A stretch of DNA of 64,000 nucleotides from Neoroseomonas soli (GTDB lineage: Bacteria > Pseudomonadota > Alphaproteobacteria > Acetobacterales > Acetobacteraceae), in contig NZ_JAAEDM010000008.1 of the NCBI RefSeq assembly GCF_018129065.1, forward strand, positions 37,013 to 101,012, written 5' to 3'. This document shows, one piece after another, positions 8,804-16,986 of the stretch (the first letter of the stretch is position 1; every line of letters begins with the position of its first letter). A program made the translations under genes and the position numbers. The notes under the pieces were generated by a model. It saw nothing but the letters and a program-made list of their open reading frames with translations, searched no databases and was not told where the DNA came from.

Positions 8804-9810
8804 TCGGCTTGCGGCGGATCGCACGTGCTCTGGCCGTCGCGGCGATGGTGGGCCCGCCCGCGATCGCAGCGGCCCAGCCGACCGGGGAGCGGGTCGAGGC
8901 GATCCTCGATCGCATCGATGCCATCCGCGACCAGATCCGGATACGCCCTGGCGGCGTGCTCGGCATCATGGGCTACAACATGTCGCCCGATGGCTCGGCG
9001 AATGCGCTGCAGATTAATCGCAGCACAGTGAGCGCCGACGAGGGCGCCTCGACCTTCACGCTCAGCCAGTTCGGCTTCGGCTTCACCTGGAGCGAGAGCT
9101 TCCCGCTGTTCACCGAGGCCTATGTCGGCACCGCGCGCTACGACCCGCGCGCGGTGTTCACCAATCTCGGCACTCGGCGCTCGCCCCTGCGGTGGAACAA
9201 CATCGCGGCGACGCTGGGCGTGGGCTACGACATCCGCATCGGGGAGTATCTCTGGCTGCGGCCGATCCTGAATGTCTCGGGCGGCTATGCGGCGTCCGAT
9301 GCCTCGCTGTTCGGGCAGTTCATCCAGTACCGCACGGACCGCGACATCTCGGCGCTGACCGACCAGCACGTGAATGTCGGGGGCCTCGGCGGGTCGCTGA
9401 TGCTCGCCTACTACGACTACCGCCCGGCGCGCGACATCGATGTCGAGCTGCGCTACACGCAGATCCAGCTGCAAACCTTAGGCGACACGATCCGCGCGGC
9501 GCGGGGCAGGTCCACCGCGCAGACCGCCAGCCTCTGGACGCGGTATCGCTGGCCGACCGGCTGGGAGGCTTTCGGCCGGCCGGTGCGCTGGGTGCTCGAC
9601 GGGTCGTTCAGCTACTACCTCGGCGACCAGGCCGACATCATGGGGTTCACCTGGTCGGCCAAGGTCGGTGGCGGCATCGAGATCGACGTGGGCCGCCAGG
9701 AGTTCGGCGCCCTCGGGCTCAACCTGTCCCGGGTGCGCCTGGTCGCGCGGTACTTCATCGGCGACAACAACATCACCGGCACGTCGGTCGGCCTTGGCTT
9801 CAGTTTCTGA
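8800..9810 (+). CDS. Outer-membrane beta-barrel protein
   Basis: A 336-residue protein, GTG start overlapping the previous stop (GTGA). It has a cleavable signal peptide (cleavage near AAAQP), a short helical linker (RVEAILDRIDAIRDQI), then alternating hydrophobic/polar strands with aromatic girdles to a C-terminal Phe (GLGFSF), the signature recognised by the BAM machinery. Strands such as ASLWTRYRWPTG and WVLDGSFSYYLGD fit a 10-12-strand barrel like the solitary autotransporter-type barrels; there is no passenger domain. Coupled to two lipoproteins, it may form a transport or anchoring assembly with them; this is inference. Confidence 0.75.
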   Translation: MIGLRRIARALAVAAMVGPPAIAAAQPTGERVEAILDRIDAIRDQIRIRPGGVLGIMGYNMSPDGSANALQINRSTVSADEGASTFTLSQFGFGFTWSESFPLFTEAYVGTARYDPRAVFTNLGTRRSPLRWNNIAATLGVGYDIRIGEYLWLRPILNVSGGYAASDASLFGQFIQYRTDRDISALTDQHVNVGGLGGSLMLAYYDYRPARDIDVELRYTQIQLQTLGDTIRAARGRSTAQTASLWTRYRWPTGWEAFGRPVRWVLDGSFSYYLGDQADIMGFTWSAKVGGGIEIDVGRQEFGALGLNLSRVRLVARYFIGDNNITGTSVGLGFSF

Positions 9811-10155
9811 CTGGCCTCACGACACCTTGCGCCACCTGCCGGACCGTCGTTTGCTGCGATCCAGGCGCAGCATGTCCCGCTGTTGGTCGGGCAGCAGCAT
9901 GTCGGGGCTGCACCTGAAATTCGGCACACACAATGCTGCAGCCGCACAGGCGGCACGGGCCACCCGCGGCATCGCAGGCCTCGTTCAGGCCGGCTGCCGT
10001 TCTTGCTGGGTGCATCGCTCGTTCGCCGTGCGGTGCAGGCGTCAGACGCCCCGCGCGCAATGGACGCGGGAGAATCTTGACGCACATCAACGCGCGAAAC
10101 GACAGTCTGATGCCCTCATGACAATGGTATCAAAGCGGCGACAAAAGGTCAGGCG
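9811..10155. other. Intergenic region, no gene seen
   Basis: 345 bases without a supported gene on either strand; short frames here have no ribosome site or recognisable product. The last part holds the promoter for the DUF2252 gene, but no clear -35/-10 pair stands out. Confidence 0.4.
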
Positions 10156-11589
10156 ATGAAGAAGACCGGCAAGAAGTCAGATCAGAAGCCCCAACCGGTG
10201 GTGGCGGCCGAACAGTCTCCTAGAGTCGTCGATCCACACGGGCCCTCGGTCGCCGAGCGCATGGAGGCCGGAAAGGCGCTGCGCACAAGGGTTCCCCGCG
10301 CCGCGCATGCCGAATGGAAACGGACGGCGCAGCGGCAGGATCCGGTCGCGCTGCTGCAGGCATCGGATGCCGAGCGGCTGCCGGAGCTCGTGCCGATCCG
10401 TTACGGGCGGATGCTGGCCTCGCCCTTCGCCTTCTTCCGCGGGTCAGCCGCCGTGATGGCCGCGGACCTAGTGGGTACGCCGGCCACGGGCATCCGGGTG
10501 CAGGCATGCGGCGATTGCCACCTGGCGAACTTTGGCGGCTTCGCCACGCCGGAGCGCAACATCATCTTCGACATCAACGATTTCGACGAGACACTGCCGG
10601 CGCCCTGGGAATGGGATGTGAAGCGGCTCGCCGCGTCCTTCGTGCTCGCCGCGCGCTCCATCGGCCTGTCGGACGGCAAGGGGCGGGACGCGGCGGTCTC
10701 CGCGGCGCGCGCCTATCGCAAGCGCCTTCGCGAATTCGCCGGGATGCATCCGCTCGAGGTCTGGTACGCGCGCGTCACGGCCGAGGACGTCCTCACCATG
10801 GTGCCCGCGGCGCGCGTGGCGGCTCTCAAGGCGCGTATCGACAAGGCGCTGTCGGGCAGCGGGTCGGAACTCGACTTCCCGAAGCTCGCCGGCGTGGTGG
10901 GCGGCCGCACGGCGATCCGCGACACGCCGCCGCTGATCTTCCATCCCGACTTCGCCCGATCGAAAGAGTTCGACGAGGTCCTGACCCAGATCTTCGCCGC
11001 CTATCGCGAGACGCTGAGCGACGACCGGCGCGTGCTGCTCGATCGCTACCGCGTGGTCGACGCGGCAATCAAGGTGGTGGGCGTGGGCAGTGTCGGGCGT
11101 CGCTGCTGGATCGTCCTGATGATGTCCGCCTCGAACGATCCGCTGTTTCTCCAGTTCAAGGAGGCGGTGGCCTCCGTCCTCGAACCCTTCGCGGGCGCCA
11201 GCGCCTATGCCCATCACGGGCAGCGCGTCGTGGTCGGGCAGCGGCTGATGCAGCCGGCCTCCGACCTGTTCCTGGGCTGGGTCACGGGCGTGAACGGCAA
11301 GCAGTTCTACGTCCGCCAGCTCCGCGACGCGAAGATCAAGCCGCTGATCGAGACCTTCGACGGCGAGATGCTGGAACTCTACGCGCGGATCTGCGGCTGG
11401 TCGCTCGCGCGCGCCCACGCCAAGAGTTCGGAGGTGGCCGGCATCGCGGGCTATCTCGGTTCGGGTGACGCCTTCGATGACGCCGTTGGGGACTTCGCCC
11501 TCGCCTATGCCGATCAGGCGGAACGCGACCATGCCGCGCTGAAGGCTGCGGTGCGGCGCGGCGCGGTCACCGTGCACCTGGAAGCGTAG
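10156..11589 (+). CDS. DUF2252 family protein
   Basis: A 477-residue protein with the hallmarks of DUF2252: LVPIRYGRMLASPFAFFRGSA near residue 75, GDCHLANFGG near 120, and DINDFDETLPAPWEWDVKRL near 140. These resemble the loops of kinase-like (phosphotransferase) folds, which is how the family is usually described structurally; the substrate is unknown. Full length for the family. The first 30 residues are Lys/Gln-rich and possibly disordered. The next gene, an AraC regulator, starts 21 nt downstream on the same strand, so they may share a transcript. Confidence 0.85.
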   Translation: MKKTGKKSDQKPQPVVAAEQSPRVVDPHGPSVAERMEAGKALRTRVPRAAHAEWKRTAQRQDPVALLQASDAERLPELVPIRYGRMLASPFAFFRGSAAVMAADLVGTPATGIRVQACGDCHLANFGGFATPERNIIFDINDFDETLPAPWEWDVKRLAASFVLAARSIGLSDGKGRDAAVSAARAYRKRLREFAGMHPLEVWYARVTAEDVLTMVPAARVAALKARIDKALSGSGSELDFPKLAGVVGGRTAIRDTPPLIFHPDFARSKEFDEVLTQIFAAYRETLSDDRRVLLDRYRVVDAAIKVVGVGSVGRRCWIVLMMSASNDPLFLQFKEAVASVLEPFAGASAYAHHGQRVVVGQRLMQPASDLFLGWVTGVNGKQFYVRQLRDAKIKPLIETFDGEMLELYARICGWSLARAHAKSSEVAGIAGYLGSGDAFDDAVGDFALAYADQAERDHAALKAAVRRGAVTVHLEA

Positions 11590-11610
11590 GCACGAAGGAG
11601 GCGCCTGACC

Positions 11611-12639
11611 ATGACCGTGATGGCCGCTCCAGCCGACACATCGCAGGCCATGGGCCTCACACGCCGCTTCAATGAGGCAGGCGCCTTCGCGAGCGCGTTG
11701 CTGGGCGGCCAGTTCGATTGCCTGCCGGTGCGGCAGCAGCCCTTTGCGGCGACGCTGCGGGTACTGCGCGTCGGCGAAATGGTCGTGCAGCAGGCCACAA
11801 CCGCGGCGCATGTCACGCGGGGCGGCATCGCCCCCGGCATCGCGGTGCTGATGATGAACCTGGAGGCACCGCAGCGCCCGGCGCGGGTTAATGGCGCCGA
11901 GGTCGGCACCGCGGAGGCGATCCTGGCGCTCGGCGGTGCCGAGATCACGTCCAACAACCCGCGTTGCCTTGACTGGGCGGCGCTCGCGCTGCCGCTGCCG
12001 CAGCTCGAGGAACTGGCCGAGCTCGCGCCGCCGCAGATGCGTGTCAGGGGCACGGTCAGCCTGCTGGCGCTGCTCCCTGAACGGGCGGCGCGCCTGGCTG
12101 GCTCGCTGTCGGCGTCACGCCAGCTTGCAGACGACCCGTCGGTGCTACTGGATAGTCCCGACGCTGCTGGCAGTCTGGCCATGTCGCTGCGCGAAGAGGT
12201 CGCTGCGGCCCTGACTGCCGAGGCCGAGTTCAGGCCACGCCCGCGTGCCGTCGGCCAGGCACTGCGCATCGTCGCCGCGGCCGAGGCCTTCATGGAGGCG
12301 CAGGTGGAACGGCCGGTCTACACGGAAGAACTCTGCACGGCACTCGGCGTCTCTGCCCGCCGGCTACACGACGCCTTCCGGGCGGCGCTGGGCATGAGCC
12401 CGCACGCCTACCTCAAGTCCCGCCGGCTGATGCTGGTGCACCGAGCATTGCTCGGCCAGCTGGACACCCCGGACCTGGTGAAGTCGGTCGCACTCGCGCA
12501 TGGCTTCTGGCATCTCGGTCACTTCGCGCGCGACTACAGGGCACTGTTCGGCAGGCTGCCGTCGGAGACACTCGCGAGGCGCGCCACGAGCGGCGGCGGC
12601 CAGGCCCGGCCGCTAAGCCGAGGCATGCCGGCCATGTAA
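11611..12639 (+). CDS. AraC-family transcriptional regulator
   Basis: A 342-residue protein; ATG preceded by GAAGGAGG. The C-terminal 100 residues hold the two helix-turn-helix units of the AraC/XylS family: VYTEELCTALGVSARRLHDAFRAALGMSPHAYLKSRRL and a second unit around LAHGFWHLGHFARDYRALFGRLPSETL. The N-terminal 220 residues form the effector domain and do not resemble the arabinose cupin in any obvious way. It lies upstream of the arylsulfatase gene on the same strand and could be its activator; no binding site is proven. Confidence 0.85.
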   Translation: MTVMAAPADTSQAMGLTRRFNEAGAFASALLGGQFDCLPVRQQPFAATLRVLRVGEMVVQQATTAAHVTRGGIAPGIAVLMMNLEAPQRPARVNGAEVGTAEAILALGGAEITSNNPRCLDWAALALPLPQLEELAELAPPQMRVRGTVSLLALLPERAARLAGSLSASRQLADDPSVLLDSPDAAGSLAMSLREEVAAALTAEAEFRPRPRAVGQALRIVAAAEAFMEAQVERPVYTEELCTALGVSARRLHDAFRAALGMSPHAYLKSRRLMLVHRALLGQLDTPDLVKSVALAHGFWHLGHFARDYRALFGRLPSETLARRATSGGGQARPLSRGMPAM

Positions 12640-12805
12640 CGGGATGCGGACCCAGCCTGTCCGCGCTCCCCAGGGCGAATGCCGATTTTGGATAGCGTCT
12701 TGCGGCGAGACCACGAGACGCGGCGATTGTTCTGGCGCTTAATGGCGTGCTTGGGCCGGTATGCGCGCGCGCGTTCCACGTGGGTTCCTTTCTGGAGGCA
12801 GGTCG

Positions 12806-15250
12806 ATGAGGGTTCTTGGCGCACTCGCAACCGGGATCGTGGTCACGACGCTGGTCTTCGGGCTCGCCACGTCCCCCGCCGCGGCGCAGCAACTGCGCGG
12901 CACGCCGGGGGCGCCGAACGCGGTTGAGTTCCCCAACTCCCGCGTCCTGCCGGTGCCGCCCGGCCGCTTCGAAGGCAGCATCGCGCCGTCTGCGCGGGAC
13001 AGCACGCCCGCCTGGCCGCCCACGCTTGGCGCGCCCGAGAATGCGCCGAACGTCCTGCTGATCCTCACCGACGATGTCGGCTACGGCGCGCCCTCCACCT
13101 TCGGCGGCATCATCGAGACGCCGGCGCTGGAGCGCGTGGCCAATGCCGGGCTGCGCTACACGCAGTTCCACACCACCGCGCTGTGCTCGCCGACCCGCGC
13201 CTCGCTCATCACGGGCCGCAACCCGCATTCGGTCGGCTTCGGCGTGATCTCGGAACTCTCCACCGGCTACCCCGGCTACAATGCCATCATCCCGGCCGAC
13301 ACCGCGACGATCGCCGAGACGCTGCGGCAGAACGGCTACGGCACCTCCTGGTTCGGCAAGAACCACAACGTGCCGCCCTGGGAGGCGAGCCCGGCCGGCC
13401 CCTTCACCCGCTGGCCGCAGGGCATGGGCTTCGACTACTTCTACGGCTTCGTCGGCGGCGATACGAGCCAGTGGCAGCCCGGCAACCTGTTCCGCAACAC
13501 GACGCGCATCCACCCCTTCCTCGGGCAGCCGGGCTGGAACCTTTCCACCGCCATGGCGGACGAGGCGATCGCCTACATCCGCAACCAGCAGGAAGCAGCA
13601 CCCGGCCGGCCCTGGTTCATCAATTACGCGCCTGCCGGCACGCATGCCCCGCACCAGCCGCCTCCCGAATGGATCGAGCGCTTCCGCGGCCGCTTCGACA
13701 TGGGCTGGGAGGCGCTGCGCGAACGCATCTTCGAGAACCAGCGCCGCATGGGCGTGCTGCCGCCCAACGCGATGCTGACGCCTTGGCCGGAACAACTGCC
13801 GCGCTGGGCCAGCCTCTCGACCGATGAGCGCCGGCTCTTCATCCGCCAGGTCGAGGTCTACGCCGCCTTCCTCGCGTACACCGACCACGAGATCGGCCGC
13901 GTCATCCAGGCGGTCGAGGATGCCGGGCAGATCGACAACACGCTGATCATCTACATCAGCGGCGACAACGGGGCCTCGAGCGAGGGGCAGCTGCGCGGCA
14001 CGCCGAACGAGGTCGCCTACTTCAACGGCATCGAGACGCCGGTTGCCCGGCAGCTCGAACTCATGGACGCCTGGGGCAGCGACCGCACCTACAACCACAT
14101 GGCGGCCGGATGGGCCTGGGCCTTCAGCACGCCCTACCGCTGGGTGAAGCAGGTCGGGTCGCATTTCGGCGGCACGCGCAACGGCATGGCGATTTCCTGG
14201 CCGCGGCGCATCGCCGACCGCGGCGGCATCCGCCACCAGTTCCATCATGTGATCGACATGGTGCCGACCATCCTGGACGCAATCGGCATCCCGGAACCGC
14301 AGATGGTGAACGGCGTGCCGCAGCGCCCGATCGAAGGCGTCAGCATGGCCTACACCTTCGACCGCGCGAACGCGCAGGCGCCGACGCGTCGACGCACGCA
14401 GCATTTCGAGATGTTCGGCCACCGCGGCATCTACCACGATGGATGGTACGCCAACACGACGCCGCCGAACCCGCCCTGGGACAGCGCCACACAGCCGCCG
14501 GCCGACGTGGTGAACGGCTACGCCTGGGAACTCTACAACCTGGTGGAGGACCCGACGCAGTCGCGCGACCTCGCGGCGCAGCACCCGGAAAGGCTGCGCG
14601 ACCTGCAGCAGCTGTTCCTGGTGGAGGCGACGCGCTACGGCGTCCTGCCGATGGACAATTCGGTGCTGACCCGCCTGTTGGTGCAGCGGCCTGGCTTCTC
14701 GGCCGGCCGTACGGAGTTCACCTATCGCGGCACCGGCATCGGCCTGACCTCGGACAGTTCCCCGCCGGTCCTCAACCGCGCCTACCGCGTGACGGCGGAG
14801 ATCGAGGTGCCGCAGGGCGGCGCGAACGGCATGCTGGTCACCCAGGGCGGCCGCTTCGGCGGCTATGGCTTCTACCTGCGGGAGGGTCGCCCTGTCTGGA
14901 CCTGGAACTTCCTCGACATCGAGCGGGTGAAGTGGGAGGGAACCGCGGCGTTGCCGCCCGGCCGCCACAGCATCGTCTTCGAATGGCGGCCCGATGCCTC
15001 CGGCCCGCCGATTGGGCGCGGCGGTGTGGGCACGCTCTCGGTCAACGGCCAGCAGGTGGCGGAACGCCGGATGGAGCGCAGCATCCCCTTCTATATGCAG
15101 TGGGATGAGCCCTTCGATGTCGGGCAGGATACCGGCACGCCGGTCGATGACCGGGACTACCAGGTGCCTTTCGCCTTCACCGGCACGCTGCGCAGCGTGC
15201 AGTTCAACCTCGGCGCCAGCACCATCCCGCAGGCCGCGACGCGGAACTGA
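12806..15250 (+). CDS. Arylsulfatase (formylglycine-dependent), copy 1
   Basis: An 814-residue secreted sulfatase. The start at 12806 has GGAGG 9 nt upstream and gives a signal peptide cleaved near PAAAQQ. The sulfatase core begins with APNVLLILTDDVGYG (metal-binding Asp pair) and has the modification motif C127-S-P-T-R, where Cys is converted to formylglycine by an FGE-type enzyme (none in the window). Later GDNGAS and GTRNGMAISWP segments are typical of the family. The C-terminal 200 residues are a beta-sandwich found in long bacterial arylsulfatases. It would hydrolyse sulfate esters in the periplasm. A close paralogue lies at 21369-23864. Confidence 0.88.
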   Translation: MRVLGALATGIVVTTLVFGLATSPAAAQQLRGTPGAPNAVEFPNSRVLPVPPGRFEGSIAPSARDSTPAWPPTLGAPENAPNVLLILTDDVGYGAPSTFGGIIETPALERVANAGLRYTQFHTTALCSPTRASLITGRNPHSVGFGVISELSTGYPGYNAIIPADTATIAETLRQNGYGTSWFGKNHNVPPWEASPAGPFTRWPQGMGFDYFYGFVGGDTSQWQPGNLFRNTTRIHPFLGQPGWNLSTAMADEAIAYIRNQQEAAPGRPWFINYAPAGTHAPHQPPPEWIERFRGRFDMGWEALRERIFENQRRMGVLPPNAMLTPWPEQLPRWASLSTDERRLFIRQVEVYAAFLAYTDHEIGRVIQAVEDAGQIDNTLIIYISGDNGASSEGQLRGTPNEVAYFNGIETPVARQLELMDAWGSDRTYNHMAAGWAWAFSTPYRWVKQVGSHFGGTRNGMAISWPRRIADRGGIRHQFHHVIDMVPTILDAIGIPEPQMVNGVPQRPIEGVSMAYTFDRANAQAPTRRRTQHFEMFGHRGIYHDGWYANTTPPNPPWDSATQPPADVVNGYAWELYNLVEDPTQSRDLAAQHPERLRDLQQLFLVEATRYGVLPMDNSVLTRLLVQRPGFSAGRTEFTYRGTGIGLTSDSSPPVLNRAYRVTAEIEVPQGGANGMLVTQGGRFGGYGFYLREGRPVWTWNFLDIERVKWEGTAALPPGRHSIVFEWRPDASGPPIGRGGVGTLSVNGQQVAERRMERSIPFYMQWDEPFDVGQDTGTPVDDRDYQVPFAFTGTLRSVQFNLGASTIPQAATRN

Positions 15251-15561
15251 CGCGGCACTCGTCATGGCGCGGCCCTGCATGAAAACGAGCGGGGCCGCGG
15301 TCGCTATCCCGCGCAGGTCCGGTTTGCCACGGCGTCATGATGTGGCGGCGGAGCGCGTGACGATTTCTCGCCTGGCCGGTGCGAGGCGCCACGGTCGTTC
15401 AACCTGTCATTTGCCTTCAGTGCCTTAGCCCAGATGAACCTCACGCCCATCAGCCCGGGAATGCGTTTCCGGCGAGCGAAGGGTTGGTGGTCCTACCGCC
15501 TTGCGCCGCAGCCTTCCCTTTTCGCTGTTCGTTCCGCTCGCCTGCTCCGAAAGGGCTCCCG
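15251..15561. other. Intergenic region, no gene seen
   Basis: 311 bases between the arylsulfatase and the membrane protein. The frame of the next gene stays open back to 15379, but those residues do not look coding. No hairpin or promoter motif stands out. Confidence 0.35.
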
Positions 15562-16764
15562 ATGAACTCCGATGCAGAAGCCGGTCTTCAGCAAAGGAAC
15601 GCGGAGGATTTCTCGCTTTTCCTCGGCGGCCCCCTGTTCCAGCTATTGCGCCGGACCCGCCTCACCGATGACGCACTGCAACTCGCGCGCAGGCGGGTCA
15701 TCGCAATCACCTTGTTCACCTGGCTGCCGCTGCTCGTGCTATCGACCTTGGAAGGACGTGCGCTGCATGGGGTCGCGGTGCCGTTTCTCTTCGACGCGGA
15801 AGTCCATGTCCGGTTCCTTGTCGCGATACCGCTGCTGATTGCCGCGGAGTTGCTCGTGCAGGATCGGATTGGCTCGGTTCCGCGGATGTTCCTCGAAAGG
15901 CATCTGATCCCCGAAGCCGACATGCCGCGCTTCAAGGCCGCCGTCGCTTCGGCCTATCGCTTGCGCAATTCCGTTGTCGCCGAGGTGCTGCTCATCGTCG
16001 CCGTCTATGCCGTCGGCGTCCTGTTGGTCTGGCGGCATTACGTCGCGATGGACGCCGCCACCTGGTACTCCACCCGGACAGACCAGGGTACGCAGCTTTC
16101 GCTTGCTGGTATCTGGCTCGGCTATTTCAGCCTCCCGGTCTTTCAGTTTCTGATTTGCCGTTGGTATTTTCGTATTTTCATCTGGGCGCGGTTTCTCTGG
16201 CAGGTGTCGCGCATTCAACTCAAGCTGATCCCGACGCATCCGGACAGGGTCGGCGGCCTTGGCTTCCTGTCGCTAGCAGTCCAGGGCTTTACCGTGCTTG
16301 CCGCGGCGCTCGGCGCGTTGCTGTCCGCCTTCCTGGCGGACCGCATCCTCCATCTCGGGGCGCCATTGACGAATTTCATGTTCGAGATCGGCGGGATGGT
16401 CGTCTTCGTCCAGTGCCTCGCGCTCGGTCCGCTTCTGGTGTTCGCGCCGCAACTCGCGGCGGCGAAGCGGGTAGGAACGCGCGAATACGGCACGCTGGCC
16501 GAGAGCTACGTGCGCGCGTTCGACACCAAGTGGCTGCGCGGCGGCGCCGCACCGGGCGAAGAGTTGCTCGGCAGCGGCGACATCCAGTCGCTTGCCGACC
16601 TCGGCAACAGCCTGGAAGTCGTGAAGGGCATGCGGATCGTGCCTGTCACGCGGGATGACGTTGTCCGCTTGGCGATCGTGACGCTCGCGCCGGTCGCACC
16701 GCTTCTTCTGACCATGATGCCGCTGGAGGAACTGATCCGCAGGCTCTTGGGGGTCGTGTTCTGA
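15562..16764 (+). CDS. Polytopic inner-membrane protein of unknown function
   Basis: A 400-residue protein; the ATG at 15562 follows GAAAGGG. About seven hydrophobic helices are visible, for example near residues 50-70 (ITLFTWLPLLVLSTLEG), 85-105, 140-160, 180-220, 235-265, 275-300 and 370-395. Between helices 6 and 7 is a soluble stretch of about 80 residues with a YVRAFDTKWLRGG motif. I do not recognise a family. It lies directly upstream of the multiheme cytochrome gene (222-nt gap), so a role next to electron transfer is possible but unproven. Confidence 0.7.
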   Translation: MNSDAEAGLQQRNAEDFSLFLGGPLFQLLRRTRLTDDALQLARRRVIAITLFTWLPLLVLSTLEGRALHGVAVPFLFDAEVHVRFLVAIPLLIAAELLVQDRIGSVPRMFLERHLIPEADMPRFKAAVASAYRLRNSVVAEVLLIVAVYAVGVLLVWRHYVAMDAATWYSTRTDQGTQLSLAGIWLGYFSLPVFQFLICRWYFRIFIWARFLWQVSRIQLKLIPTHPDRVGGLGFLSLAVQGFTVLAAALGALLSAFLADRILHLGAPLTNFMFEIGGMVVFVQCLALGPLLVFAPQLAAAKRVGTREYGTLAESYVRAFDTKWLRGGAAPGEELLGSGDIQSLADLGNSLEVVKGMRIVPVTRDDVVRLAIVTLAPVAPLLLTMMPLEELIRRLLGVVF

Positions 16765-16986
16765 CGGTTCAGCGTCCATTCGAGCCGGTTGGAATATCGC
16801 CGCCGTCATTCTGGGGGAGAGGATCGCCTGCCCGTGCGCCCCGCGGCACGTGCGCCCCGGCCTCTTCGTTCGTCGATGCGGGCACCATCCGCACGGACCC
16901 GCCGTCCGGAATGGACGCCGCGCTCGCCACGGGACGGTTTCGCGTGGAAACATCCGGGCCCGTGATCGCCTGCGGTGCCGTAGCCC

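Noticed and set aside
12413..15280. 955-residue minus-strand frame antisense to the arylsulfatase
   Set aside because: It is a GC-rich shadow with Arg/Asp/Gly-rich low-complexity sequence; the plus strand has a full sulfatase.
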